Shown: piece by piece, positions 1 through 8,417 of the stretch
Layout of the letters: each line of letters begins with the position of its first letter
How positions within the stretch are numbered: position 1 is the first letter of the stretch
From: Alienimonas chondri
GTDB taxonomy: Bacteria > Planctomycetota > Planctomycetia > Planctomycetales > Planctomycetaceae
Length of the DNA: 34,333 bases
Direction of reading: 5' to 3'
NCBI RefSeq assembly: GCF_013036045.1
Contig: NZ_WTPX01000040.1
Span: 1 to 34,333 of the forward strand
Notes under the pieces: generated by a model
What the model was told of the DNA's origin: nothing
Databases searched by the model: none
What the model saw: the letters and a program-made list of their open reading frames with translations, nothing else
Made by a program: the position numbers and the translations under genes

Positions 1-1
1 G

Positions 2-889
2 CCCCGCGCCACATTCCAACCGCCCGCCTGTGCGGCCCCGATCTGTGCCGCCCCGGCCCCGATCTGTGCGGCGCCCGCTCCGATCTGTGCCGCTCCGACG
101 CCTCCCCCGAGTTGCGTGGCGCCGCGGACCTGTGCCGCCCCGCCGGTCTGCGAGACGGAACTGGTGCCCCGTCGCGTCACCAAATACGCCCGGCGTGAAT
201 GCGTCACCTGGAAGGAAGTCGAGTGCGTCGCCTACCGGAACTGCCGTGAGGAGTACGTCGAACCGGTGTGCAAAACCGAGTGCCGCACCGTGGATCGCGG
301 CTGCTGGAAGCGAATCTGGGTGCCGAAGCTGGTGACCGAGGAGTACACCACCACCGACTACGTCCGCCGGAGCCGCGTTCGCCGCATCCCCTACACCTAC
401 ACCAAACAGGTCGCGGAACGCTGCGAGAAGATCGTGCCGTACTGTGCCACGACCTACGTTCCCCGCCCGGTGCGGACCGTCATGCCGGAACCGGACTGCG
501 GCGCCCCGGACTTCGCTCCCCGCTTCGCCCCCGGCGACATCTACTCGAGCGATTCCTCGAGCACGTACTACGGCGCTGAAGCAGGCGATTCGATGAACTA
601 CGGCGGTTCGATGTACGGGGACGCGTCCGGCCTCCCTCCGGTCGGCATGCCGATGCCGCACACCGGCGTGCCCAACATCGAGTATCTGAACCCCACGCAG
701 ATGCCGAGCGATACCTCGACGCTGCGTCCGATCCCCAGCGACAACTTCACCGAGGACACGGACAACGCCCCCCCGGTGTCCGCGCCGGCGCCGAACGAAC
801 TCGACCAGACTTCGATGGCGCCGAGCGTCCCCGCCCGCGCCGCGGCGCTCGGCTGGTCCGAGCAGGCTTCCCGAGCCAGGCAGTTCTGA
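2..889 (+). CDS. Cys-rich repeat surface protein, 5'-partial
   Basis: The reading frame is open from the first bases of the window, so the true start lies upstream; an internal GTG at 116 is not a convincing start because the same Cys/Ala/Pro pattern continues before it. The visible part is about 295 residues. It opens with heptad repeats of the type PICAAPA, continues through a basic, Cys-, Tyr- and Val-rich region (CETELVPRR, CVAYRNCREEYVEPVCKTEC, YTYTKQVAERCEKIVPYC), and ends in a low-complexity acidic/Pro/Ser tail without cysteine. The alternating Cys, Tyr-Thr and Val-Pro pattern recalls the Cys-rich, YTV-type proteins described from planctomycete cell walls; assignment to that group is inference. 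A role in a disulfide-linked outer surface layer is plausible. It ends just before a strong terminator shared with the convergent receiver gene. Confidence 0.75.
   Translation, partial: PRATFQPPACAAPICAAPAPICAAPAPICAAPTPPPSCVAPRTCAAPPVCETELVPRRVTKYARRECVTWKEVECVAYRNCREEYVEPVCKTECRTVDRGCWKRIWVPKLVTEEYTTTDYVRRSRVRRIPYTYTKQVAERCEKIVPYCATTYVPRPVRTVMPEPDCGAPDFAPRFAPGDIYSSDSSSTYYGAEAGDSMNYGGSMYGDASGLPPVGMPMPHTGVPNIEYLNPTQMPSDTSTLRPIPSDNFTEDTDNAPPVSAPAPNELDQTSMAPSVPARAAALGWSEQASRARQF
38..100 (+). repeat. 21-bp tandem repeat, three copies, inside the Cys-rich gene
   Basis: The string ccgatctgtgc recurs at 38, 59 and 80, exactly 21 bases apart, with near-identical flanks. Each unit codes for about PICAAPA in the open frame. 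The array may extend further left of the window. Confidence 0.85.
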
Positions 890-918
890 TCTCGAGGAAA
901 CGGCCCTCGACACGATGT

Positions 919-957
919 CAAAACAGCCCGCGTCCCTTAGGGACGCGGGCTGTTTTG
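919..957. terminator. Bidirectional intrinsic terminator
   Basis: A perfect 18-bp stem (919-936 with 940-957) closes on a three-base loop (tta). The stem has a GC core (gcccgcgtccc) with an A run at its left foot and a T run at its right foot, so it can act on both strands. It lies between the stop of the Cys-rich gene (889) and the stop of the convergent receiver gene (972). Confidence 0.9.
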
Positions 958-971
958 GTTGGGAACGCGAC

Positions 972-1484
972 TTAAGCCGCTGCCGGCAAGGCGGCTTGAT
1001 AAGCGGTGCGAAGGGCGGAATCCAACGCCGCCAGCAAATCGCGTCGAGCGACCGGCTTGGCCAACACCCGGTGGACCGTCAGCGCCGCCGCGTCGCGACG
1101 CATCGCATCGTCCGCCTCCGCGGAGATCAGGATGCCCGGCGCCGCGGGGTTCACCGCTCGCAGTTCTGCAAACGCTTCCAGGCCGTTGCTTTGCGGCATC
1201 TGAAAGTCGAGCACCGCCACGTCGACGCGCTCGCCGCGGATGATGCGGACCGCTTCTCCGCCGTGGCTCGCTTCGAGCAGTTCCAAGACCCCGACGAAGC
1301 GTTCCAATACGGCGAGAACGACTTCACGGAGGGCGTCGTTGTCCTCGGCAACCAGCACGCGGAAGGGCGGCTCGACAAGCACTTCGCAGGGCGGAGCCTC
1401 ATCCAACGTCGCGCGACCGGGCGCCGGGAGGTCTCCAAGGCTCACGACCCCGGCCGGCCGGGGCGGCGGGTTCGAAGCGGACAT
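972..1484 (-). CDS. Stand-alone response regulator receiver protein
   Basis: This is a single CheY-like receiver domain with no output domain. Using the ATG at 1484, the protein is 170 aa: about 40 residues of Pro-rich leader, then FRVLVAEDND with the acidic pair, the phospho-acceptor Asp93 in VAVLDFQMP, a Ser at the usual switch Thr/Ser position (ILISAEA), and the conserved Lys143 in LAKPV. I prefer this ATG because AAGGTG sits six bases upstream; an in-frame GTG at 1493 would add three residues but would overlap that Shine-Dalgarno sequence. With no DNA-binding domain it probably acts through protein contacts or as a phosphorelay intermediate. A histidine kinase lies 3.6 kb away on the same strand, but three unrelated genes separate them, so partnership is only a guess. 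Confidence 0.85.
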   Translation of the reverse strand: MSASNPPPRPAGVVSLGDLPAPGRATLDEAPPCEVLVEPPFRVLVAEDNDALREVVLAVLERFVGVLELLEASHGGEAVRIIRGERVDVAVLDFQMPQSNGLEAFAELRAVNPAAPGILISAEADDAMRRDAAALTVHRVLAKPVARRDLLAALDSALRTAYQAALPAAA

Positions 1485-1661
1485 GCGGTGCACCTTACAA
1501 TCGGAGGGCGGGAGACCGATTCGCCTGCACGTCCTGTACCATCCGCAACAAGAACCCCGCTAATAACTCGCAATCATCTCGCGGACAGAGGTTTACGACG
1601 AGCGACTCGTCGTAGCCGAAATGTGCCTCCCCCGCCGCATCGGCAGGCCGAGGCGGTTCGC

Positions 1662-2726
1662 TCAGCTGAAGCGATCGAACGCCGCCAGGAAGAACGACGA
1701 CAGACGTTCGTCGTATTCCGCTTCCGCGAGATCGCGGCTCTGGTTGTGTTTGGCCTTCGGCACGAGCCAGGCCGTTCCGCGGACGGCGGCGGCCAGACCG
1801 CGGGCCTGATCCGGCGTGACGTAGCTGTCCCGGGCCCCGCTGACGAGCCAGACCGGCCGGTCCCGCAGTCCCTTCAAATCATGCTGCAAAGCGAGGTGGC
1901 GGACGCCCTTTTTGCGGTCCGCCGCCTTCCGCATAAACCACATCGATTGGCGAAGGTGCCACGTGGGGATCAGCGGCACGAACCACTTGGGCACCGCCAG
2001 CATCGCCCACTTCCGCCCGAACTCCGTGACGACGCTATCGGTGACGAATCCGCCGTCCGCGGCGACGGCGACCACCCGCGGCTCCCGCGCCGCCGCCGCC
2101 AACGCCACGCAGGCGCCGCGGCTGACGCCGAAGAGCCCCACCGGCAACCCGCTCGGCAGCCCCAGTTCTGCGGGATCGTCCAACGCCGTCCTCGTGACGG
2201 CCAAGGCGTCGGCGACTTCCGACTCGGTAGGCCAGTGGCCGGGGGAATGGTTCGGATCGCAGTCGCTGTCGAACATCCCACGGTGTTCGAACGACACGAT
2301 CGTGAAGCCGGCCGGCGGCAACGCCGCCGCGTAACGCTGCCAAAACCACTTTGAGCCGCCGGTCTCCGAGCAGAACACGATGACGCCGCGAGGCGGCCCG
2401 TGCGCCGGGGTCACCGCGACCGACAGCGACAACGGCTCGCCTCGGTCGTTCGTCACGCCCTCGACCCGAACCCGCGCGAGCGTCGCGTCGTCGTTCGGAG
2501 CGGCGGGGACGAGATTGAACGGCGGCTCCCGTTCAAAAAACGGGAGGGCGAACTGCACCGCGGCGCGGCGAATCAGCAGATCGACGACCAGCAGGGCCAA
2601 CAACAGCCCGACGCCGACCACAATCCAGATGGTCCAGCCATGCCAGAGTTCCGCATCCCAGAACGGGATCTGAGAGGGCACGCCGCCCGCGGGCCATCCG
2701 GAGAACGCCAGCGGGACGAGAATCAC
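1662..2726 (-). CDS. Membrane-anchored alpha/beta hydrolase
   Basis: The 354-aa protein has one N-terminal membrane segment (about residues 31-52, TIWIVVGVGLLLALLVVDLLI) followed by an alpha/beta-hydrolase domain. The nucleophile elbow is GVSRG with Ser202. Asp300 (SGARDSY) and His327 (KAKHNQ) are placed to complete the triad. The strand before the oxyanion region (GVIVFCSETGGSKWFW) fits serine hydrolases of the DUF1749/BAAT-like type, but the substrate cannot be read from sequence. The domain is probably tethered to the membrane; its orientation is not clear. The start is a GTG with no strong ribosome site, so the N-terminus could shift. About 200 bases separate it from fabF upstream, so an operon is uncertain. 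Confidence 0.8.
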   Translation of the reverse strand: MILVPLAFSGWPAGGVPSQIPFWDAELWHGWTIWIVVGVGLLLALLVVDLLIRRAAVQFALPFFEREPPFNLVPAAPNDDATLARVRVEGVTNDRGEPLSLSVAVTPAHGPPRGVIVFCSETGGSKWFWQRYAAALPPAGFTIVSFEHRGMFDSDCDPNHSPGHWPTESEVADALAVTRTALDDPAELGLPSGLPVGLFGVSRGACVALAAAAREPRVVAVAADGGFVTDSVVTEFGRKWAMLAVPKWFVPLIPTWHLRQSMWFMRKAADRKKGVRHLALQHDLKGLRDRPVWLVSGARDSYVTPDQARGLAAAVRGTAWLVPKAKHNQSRDLAEAEYDERLSSFFLAAFDRFS

Positions 2727-2934
2727 GAGCCGGTCCGGGTGCCGCGGAGAGGAGCGCCCGCCGCCGCGGGTGCCCCATCCTAGGCGCCGAGGCCGATTGT
2801 GGCAGCCGTCGAAGGGGAATGAATGGAACGATTCCTCGCGACTGGCAATTTTCCCGTCATGGGAGGCACGCGGACCGCGATGCCGCCGCCCCGCCCAACT
2901 TGCCGAAACCGCAGGGATGCCCGCCCCTTCGACC

Positions 2935-4227
2935 CTAGCCGGTGAAGCGTCCCAGGATCAGGGAGACGTTCTGCCCGCCGAACCCGAAGCTGTTCGACAA
3001 TGCCCGCTCGACCTTGGCGTCCCGGGCGGCGTTGGGGATGTAGTCCAGATCGCACTGCGGATCGGGCGTGGTGTAGTTGATCGTCGGCGGGAGCACGCCG
3101 TCGCGGATTGCCAGCAGGCACAGGATCGCTTCCACGCTGCCGGCCGCGGCGATCAGGTGCCCCATCATGCTCTTCGTCGAACTGACGGGCGTCTTCGAGG
3201 CGTGTTCCCCGAGCGCCTGTTTGATGGCGGCGGTCTCCGTGCGGTCGTTAACGAGCGTGCTGGTGCCGTGGGCGTTGACGTAATCCAGCTGATCCGGGCC
3301 GACGCCCGCATCCTGCATCGCGCCGCTGATGCACGCGACCGCGCCCCGGCCCTCCGGGTGAATGTCGGTGATGCGGTAGGCGTCCGCGGAGGAGCCGTAC
3401 CCCAGCACCTCGCCGAGGATTTCCGCCCCGCGGGCCTTCGCCCGGGAGAGTTCCTCAAGCACGACCATCCCCGCTCCCTCGCCGAGGACGAACCCGTCGC
3501 GGTCCGCGTCGAACGGCCGGCTGGCCGCCTGCGGATCATCGTTGCGGGTGGACAGGCTGGTCAGCAGGTTGAAGCCCGTCAGCCCGAACGGGTGGATCAT
3601 GCTGTGGGCGCCGCCGGAGAGCATCACGTCGGCGTCGCCGCGGCGGATAATCTCCGTCGCTTCGCCGATCGCCTGGCTGCTCGCGGCGCAGGCGGTCAGG
3701 CAGTTCAGGTTCGGCCCCTGAGCGTCGAACAGCGCCGACAGGTGAGCCGCCGGCATGTTCGGCTCCTGCTCCAACTCGAACTTCGCGTCGAGCCGTTCCA
3801 AGCCGAGTTCGGTGAACTTCGCCAGGTCGAGATCGCCGCTGGCCTGCGCCTCCGCGACCATCTGCATGAAGGTGGGGAAGTTCTGCTGCCCCTCCCCGGC
3901 GCCGAGGTAGATGCCGAAGCGAGTGGGGTCCGGGGCGTGGGCGGGATCGTCCAGCAGGCCGCTCTGGCCGACGGCCTGCTTCGCCGCGCCGACGGCGAAG
4001 CGAATGTTCGGCCCGGCCTGCGAGAACGGCTTCGGGTCGTCGACTTGGGCGTCGAAATCGTAGTCCTTCACCTCCGCGGCGAAGGTCGTGGGGAACTTTG
4101 AGGCGTCGAATCGAGTGATCGGCCCGATGCCGCTCCGCCCCTCGCGAACGGCCGCCCAGACGGATTTCACGTCGTTGCCGACCGGCGTGACGGCTCCGAG
4201 ACCGGTGATGACGACGCGACGACGCAT
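2935..4227 (-). CDS. fabF: 3-oxoacyl-[ACP] synthase II-type condensing enzyme
   Basis: This 430-aa ketosynthase performs decarboxylative condensation of malonyl-ACP with acyl-ACP in fatty-acid elongation, or in a related acyl pathway. All landmarks of the thiolase fold are present: N-terminal RRVVITGLGAVTPVG, the active-site Cys180 (NCLTACAASS), His320 (NAHGTST), the catalytic Lys and His357 in SSTKSMMGHL, and the C-terminal NSFGFGGQN. Between about residues 110 and 165 it departs from E. coli FabF: the usual segment is replaced by a longer acidic helical stretch (GEGQQNFPTF to EQEPNMPAAH), and GGTN is GGQN. No acpP, fabG or fabD is adjacent, so it could be a second, specialised ketosynthase rather than the only FabF. 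The ATG at 4227 fits the family N-terminus exactly. Confidence 0.88.
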   Translation of the reverse strand: MRRRVVITGLGAVTPVGNDVKSVWAAVREGRSGIGPITRFDASKFPTTFAAEVKDYDFDAQVDDPKPFSQAGPNIRFAVGAAKQAVGQSGLLDDPAHAPDPTRFGIYLGAGEGQQNFPTFMQMVAEAQASGDLDLAKFTELGLERLDAKFELEQEPNMPAAHLSALFDAQGPNLNCLTACAASSQAIGEATEIIRRGDADVMLSGGAHSMIHPFGLTGFNLLTSLSTRNDDPQAASRPFDADRDGFVLGEGAGMVVLEELSRAKARGAEILGEVLGYGSSADAYRITDIHPEGRGAVACISGAMQDAGVGPDQLDYVNAHGTSTLVNDRTETAAIKQALGEHASKTPVSSTKSMMGHLIAAAGSVEAILCLLAIRDGVLPPTINYTTPDPQCDLDYIPNAARDAKVERALSNSFGFGGQNVSLILGRFTG

Positions 4228-4347
4228 GGAGATTGATCAGGTGGGAACGACGGCGCCGCCGTCCCGCGACGGGGCGAGCGTCAGTGTAGGAGAAGTCGGC
4301 CGAACTCGGGAAGCGGGGCTGTCCGAAAGCCTCGCCGCGGACCGCGT

Positions 4348-5013
4348 TCAGCCGGCGGCACGCAGACGTTCCGCGAACGCCTCTTCCAGTTCGAAGGTCG
4401 CCGCGTCGGCACGCGTCGCAATCAGTTCCGCGGCGAACTCGATCGGGAATCCGGACAGTTCGACGCTGCGATCGATCCTCTCGTATTTGCCCTCAACCAA
4501 GCGATGCACGGCGATCGCGTCGTTCTCCCAGACCCAAACCTCCGGCACGCCGATCCCCGCGTAAATCGGCAGTTTGGACACGCCGGGGCTGGTCACGTCG
4601 ACCTCGACCACGAGATCCGGCGGGACGTCGCCGCCGTCGAGGTCGGGAACGTTGCGGTCAAGTCCGAGATCGACGTTCGATCGAGCGACGTGAAACGCCT
4701 TGTCTGCCTCCGCTCCGCCGACAGTCTGCTTTCGCCAAGTCGTCGACCCCACCGGAGTGATTGCCGTACGACGGACACGGCCGTACCCGGCAACGAAATA
4801 GCTCAGCAGTTCAGCCACGGAATCATGCCGTTTGCCTGGCATTCCGACCTCCAAACGGCGGGACTTCGAATCGTACGTCAGCCGTAGCCGTGCGTTTCCG
4901 TCGTCGTCACGCATCTCGCAATAGGCGTCCCACGACACGCCGGTCAGCACAAGGGGCGGCGTGAGCCGTCGCAGCGTTTGCCGGGGCGGAGCGAACGGGG
5001 CAGCGGTGGACAT
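4348..5013 (-). CDS. Uma2 family (DUF820) putative endonuclease
   Basis: The 221-aa protein belongs to the Uma2/DUF820 family, which has a PD-(D/E)XK restriction-endonuclease-like fold. The hallmark block is at residues 131-161: PPDLVVEVDVTSPG, with Asp133 and Glu137 as likely metal ligands, followed by KLPIYAGIGVPEVWVWE. An upstream acidic pair (Glu102/Asp104, in GGAEADKAFHV) is at the usual place. The family is numerous in planctomycetes and cyanobacteria, and its biological role is largely unknown; some members sit near transposon-like sequence, but none is visible here. The gene is flanked by short gaps on both sides (about 120 and 67 bases) and has no obvious functional link to fabF or the kinase. 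Confidence 0.88.
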   Translation of the reverse strand: MSTAAPFAPPRQTLRRLTPPLVLTGVSWDAYCEMRDDDGNARLRLTYDSKSRRLEVGMPGKRHDSVAELLSYFVAGYGRVRRTAITPVGSTTWRKQTVGGAEADKAFHVARSNVDLGLDRNVPDLDGGDVPPDLVVEVDVTSPGVSKLPIYAGIGVPEVWVWENDAIAVHRLVEGKYERIDRSVELSGFPIEFAAELIATRADAATFELEEAFAERLRAAG

Positions 5014-5080
5014 CGATTCGCCGGAAGGAGAACAGTCGATTAATGTTAGGCCGGCAATGCCCTGATCGGAAGGAGCAGCT

Positions 5081-6712
5081 TCACGCCGCTTTCCGCAACG
5101 CCCGCTGCGGCTCCGCGGCGTGCCGCGGAAGCCGTACGCAGAACTGACTGCCGAGTCCTTCGCCGTCGCTTTCGGCTTCGATCGTGCCGCCGTGGTCGGT
5201 CACGATGCGATGCGTCATCGACAGCCCCAGTCCCGTGCCGGTGCCGTCGCCGCGGCGGGTGAAGAACGGCTCGAACAGGTGATCGCGGACTTCCTCCGTC
5301 ATGCCGCAGCCGGTGTCCTCGACGGTCACTTCGATCGCATCGGCGGTCGGGCGAACGGCGAGCGTGACCGTGCCGCCGTCCGGGGTCGCTTCGAGGGCGT
5401 TCAAGGTCAGATTCAGCAACACCTGCTTGATCTCCGGCCCGTTGACGCTGGCGATCGCTCCGCCGGCTCGATCTTCAGGACCGCCGGTGACGACGCAGCC
5501 GGCCGGGCCGGGGTCGAACTCGACGCGACGGTCGGCGTACTTGCTCATCGGACGCACCATTTCCAGCACCTCCTCCGCGAGGGTGCGGACGTCCGTCGGT
5601 TCTTTCACCCCGCCGTTGCCCTTGGCGAATGTCAGCAGCTTGCGGGTGATGTCGCTGCACCGAGCGGTTTCCCGGGCGATCATCTCCAGATAGCGCTCCG
5701 CGAGGGTCCGCTCCTGAGGCGTGCAGCCGACGAGCAATGCGTCCGCGCGGGCGGTCAGGCTTTGGGCAGCCATCCCGATCGCGGACAACGGGTTGTTGAT
5801 CTCGTGGGCCAAGCCCGCGGACAGCGTGCCGACGCCGGCCAGCCGTTCGCTGCGAACGAGTTGCCGGGACTGCTCGCGGACCCGGCGGTCCAGTTCCTGA
5901 TTCATCTCGCTGAACCGATCGGCCATGTGGTTCACCGCCCCGGCGAGCTCGCCGACCTCGTCGTTGTACCACTGCTTGACCCGATGAGAGACGTCCCCCC
6001 CGGCGATCTGGCGGGCGCTGCGGTGCAGATCGCGGAGCGGAATCCCCAGCCGACGGTAGCCGTAATACACCAGCCACGCGGAGCCGCTGAGCACCAGCGT
6101 CGTCAGGCCCAGCACCCAGTAGAGCAGTCGCCGATGATGGCGGCGGTACTGCGAGAATCCCCGGTGCAGATTCGTCTGCGGGTTCGGCAAATGGTGCAGG
6201 TCTTCTTTGATGGAGACGGCAAGGCGGAACAACTCCGTTCGCAAGGCGCCGGCACGGGCGGGGTCGAATTCCGCCCCTTCCGCGGGGATGAGTTGGGCGG
6301 CCAAACCGGACATCGACTGAAACCCGGCGCCGATCCTCCCCAGCCGCGGCCCGTCGACCACCCATTGACGCTGTTGAAGACTGCCGACGGGGGCGGCGTC
6401 GTAGTTGCGGATCATCTCCACTCGCGCCTGTTCCGCGGCGGCGACTAGCCCCAGCACCTCGCGTTGTAACCCTTCCGCGAGAATCCGATCCGGCAAAGCG
6501 GACTGCGGCAGCGTATGGAACTGAAGATTGTCGACGGCCTGCTCCAGCGAAGCCCGATTGGGGAGGGTCGTCAGGCGAGCGTCGATCTCTTGGGTGGCCC
6601 GGTCGCTTTCGTTCAGCGTGATCAGTGCCGCTCCGCTGAGCACGACCATCATCGCGGCGGCGAGGACCACCCCGCCGTACAGTCGCACCCGTAGGCTTCG
6701 AGCGAAAAACAC
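5081..6712 (-). CDS. Membrane sensor histidine kinase
   Basis: With the start chosen here the protein is 543 aa. Order: transmembrane helix 1 (about 7-32), a helical periplasmic sensor of about 160 residues, transmembrane helix 2 (about 196-217), HAMP linker (about 215-270), HisKA dimerisation domain with phospho-acceptor His303 in LAHEINNPLS, and a HATPase domain with N box (NLTLNALEA, Asn438), G1 box (EDTGCGM) and G2 box (GTGTGLGLSM). The H-box and G-boxes fit NtrB/AtoS-like kinases that usually pair with receiver or sigma-54-activator proteins. The start is a GTG at 6712 because a perfect AGGAGG lies eight bases upstream; the frame stays open another 35 codons but that stretch looks non-coding. 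No response regulator is adjacent, so it is an orphan kinase. A PP2C phosphatase gene precedes it on the same strand. Confidence 0.92.
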   Translation of the reverse strand: MFFARSLRVRLYGGVVLAAAMMVVLSGAALITLNESDRATQEIDARLTTLPNRASLEQAVDNLQFHTLPQSALPDRILAEGLQREVLGLVAAAEQARVEMIRNYDAAPVGSLQQRQWVVDGPRLGRIGAGFQSMSGLAAQLIPAEGAEFDPARAGALRTELFRLAVSIKEDLHHLPNPQTNLHRGFSQYRRHHRRLLYWVLGLTTLVLSGSAWLVYYGYRRLGIPLRDLHRSARQIAGGDVSHRVKQWYNDEVGELAGAVNHMADRFSEMNQELDRRVREQSRQLVRSERLAGVGTLSAGLAHEINNPLSAIGMAAQSLTARADALLVGCTPQERTLAERYLEMIARETARCSDITRKLLTFAKGNGGVKEPTDVRTLAEEVLEMVRPMSKYADRRVEFDPGPAGCVVTGGPEDRAGGAIASVNGPEIKQVLLNLTLNALEATPDGGTVTLAVRPTADAIEVTVEDTGCGMTEEVRDHLFEPFFTRRGDGTGTGLGLSMTHRIVTDHGGTIEAESDGEGLGSQFCVRLPRHAAEPQRALRKAA

Positions 6713-6720
6713 GGGCGGCG

Positions 6721-6726
6721 CCTCCT
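6721..6726 (-). promoter_or_regulatory. Shine-Dalgarno AGGAGG of the histidine kinase
   Basis: cctcct on the plus strand reads AGGAGG on the minus strand, eight bases before the GTG at 6712. It decides the start of the kinase against longer in-frame alternatives. Confidence 0.8.
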
Positions 6727-6767
6727 GGCCTATGAGCGGAAAACGGGGTGCGAAGATCGCCCCGGAC

Positions 6768-6788
6768 GGCCGACCACGAGGGTCGGCC
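6768..6788. other. GC-rich hairpin between phosphatase and kinase genes
   Basis: ggccgacc and ggtcggcc form a perfect 8-bp stem around a five-base loop (acgag). It lies in the 183-base gap between the PP2C stop and the kinase start, in what would be the kinase 5' leader. There is no U run, so it could be a pause or processing site rather than a terminator. Chance occurrence in such GC-rich DNA is possible. Confidence 0.3.
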
Positions 6789-6895
6789 CGCACGTTACCA
6801 ACCCTCGGCCGACGCACCTACCGGAAGTTTCGCATCCGAAGCAACGAACCGGCCTGATCACCTCCGCGACCGGCCCGGTTCACCGCTGACGCGAG

Positions 6896-8269
6896 TCATT
6901 CCGGCTTCGCGGCGGGGCTTTGGGCAAGATCGGGCGGCGGCGAAGGAGGGGATGGCGGGGGAGTCGCCTTGGGTTTCGCGCGGGCGGCGGCGGGCCGGTC
7001 CGACGAGGGGCGGCGCGTCTGGATCAGCCCCTTCATCTGCACGTCGATCATCCGGCAGAGATGCAGAAACGAACCGCGCAGGTCCGCCGAAGCGGCGGCC
7101 GTGGCCGCCCGGGAGCGGTGCTTCTCCACGCGTTTCGGATCGATTCCCCATCCCTCCTCGATCGCGGTTCGCTGGAGTTGTGCGGCCAGTTGACCGGCCT
7201 CGGCGACGATCGCCCGATCCACCACCGCCGGGGCACTGCGATAGGCCCGCCACATCGCCGTCTCGCTGCCGGAAGTATGAAGCGGCCGCTCCTTCGGACC
7301 GCGATACCACCGCTGCCAGATGCGGAATCCCGCCGCCGCCAACAACGCCCCGCCGGCCGCGGTGACCAGCGTGCCCTCCAGGTAGTGGCCGAACAGCAGC
7401 AGAGCGAATCCGGTCACCAGCACCGCGGCCAACGCCCAGGCCGCCGCAAGCAACCAGGGATTGATCGGGCGGGTCGGATCGCCGGGCGTTTTATGCGACA
7501 GCCCCTCCGGCACCTCCCCGACTTTCGCCACCACGACGGTCGTGTTGTCGGAACCGCCACGGAGATTCGCCAGATTCACCAGCATTTTGGCGGCTTCCTC
7601 CGGCGGCAAACCGCCGGCGATCGCGCCGATTTCATGGTCGTGCACATGGCCCGTCAGTCCGTCGCTGCACAGGACGTACACGTCTCCCGGCAGGACGGCG
7701 AACGGTCCTTCGATATCCACGGCGACATCGGGACTCGGCCCGAGCGACCGGGTGATCACGTTGCGGGGTTCGTTCAACATCACCGTCTCCGGGTCCATCC
7801 CCTGACGGATCAACTCCCACTGCAAACTGTGATCGAACGTCAGCTGGTCGCAGCGCTGGCCGCGGATGCGGTAGCAACGGCTATCGCCGACATGGGCAAT
7901 CGCGGCGCCCTGCGGGGTGAGGGCCAATGCGGTGCAGGTCGTGCCCATGCGGGCGAAATCCGGCGTGCTCTCCCCCTTGGCGTAGATGGCCGCGTTCGCC
8001 CGGACCACCGCGGCGGCGAGTCGATCGGCGGGATCTCCGCCGGTGGTGTCGCGGAGGTAGTCCTGCGGCACGACCTCCGAGGCGATGCCGCTGGCCAGTT
8101 CGCCGACCGCGTGCCCGCCCATGCCGTCGGCGACCAGCAGGAGATGCCCGTGGTCCTCGAAGGCTTCCTGCGTCCCGGCGAGACGCACCGCGGAGGCATC
8201 TTCGTTGTTCTGCCGCCGTAGCCCGACGTCCGTCCGAACGGCGTAGCGGAGCGGTTGCGCGAACAGCAA
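6896..8269 (-). CDS. PP2C-family Ser/Thr phosphatase with membrane anchor
   Basis: This is a metal-dependent protein phosphatase of the bacterial PP2C/PrpC type, which dephosphorylates Ser/Thr (sometimes Arg) on proteins. From the TTG at 8269 it is 457 aa. PP2C motifs: RTDVGLRRQNNEDA near the N-terminus, VADGMGGHAVGE (Asp48 and DGMGG), CSDGLTGHV (202-204) and GGSDNTTVVV (240-244). After the domain come two membrane helices (about 271-293 and 297-316) and a soluble C-terminal tail of about 140 residues ending in a Pro/Ala/Lys-rich stretch. The start is uncertain: there is no good Shine-Dalgarno, the frame is open back to 8539, and an in-frame GTG is near 8386; TTG places the domain at the usual distance from the N-terminus. 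No Hanks-type kinase is adjacent. Confidence 0.85.
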   Translation of the reverse strand: MLFAQPLRYAVRTDVGLRRQNNEDASAVRLAGTQEAFEDHGHLLLVADGMGGHAVGELASGIASEVVPQDYLRDTTGGDPADRLAAAVVRANAAIYAKGESTPDFARMGTTCTALALTPQGAAIAHVGDSRCYRIRGQRCDQLTFDHSLQWELIRQGMDPETVMLNEPRNVITRSLGPSPDVAVDIEGPFAVLPGDVYVLCSDGLTGHVHDHEIGAIAGGLPPEEAAKMLVNLANLRGGSDNTTVVVAKVGEVPEGLSHKTPGDPTRPINPWLLAAAWALAAVLVTGFALLLFGHYLEGTLVTAAGGALLAAAGFRIWQRWYRGPKERPLHTSGSETAMWRAYRSAPAVVDRAIVAEAGQLAAQLQRTAIEEGWGIDPKRVEKHRSRAATAAASADLRGSFLHLCRMIDVQMKGLIQTRRPSSDRPAAARAKPKATPPPSPPSPPPDLAQSPAAKPE

Positions 8270-8417
8270 AACAGATCCGGAGACGACGGAACGACGCGAA
8301 ACGGGACCGCAAAACTGTAGGAGTTCCGCTCCCCCGCCGCCATCACGGGGACCGACGCGTCCCGCCCGTGAAACCGCCCTTCCCACCGTCCCCGGCCGGC
8401 GACTAAACCCCGCGGCG

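Noticed and set aside
915-2354. 479-codon plus-strand open frame over the receiver and hydrolase genes
   Set aside because: No recognisable domain; it begins inside the terminator and is antisense to two genes with clear motifs.
5120-8221. Two plus-strand frames of over 430 codons opposite the kinase and phosphatase
   Set aside because: Antisense shadows in GC-rich DNA; the minus-strand proteins carry all catalytic motifs.
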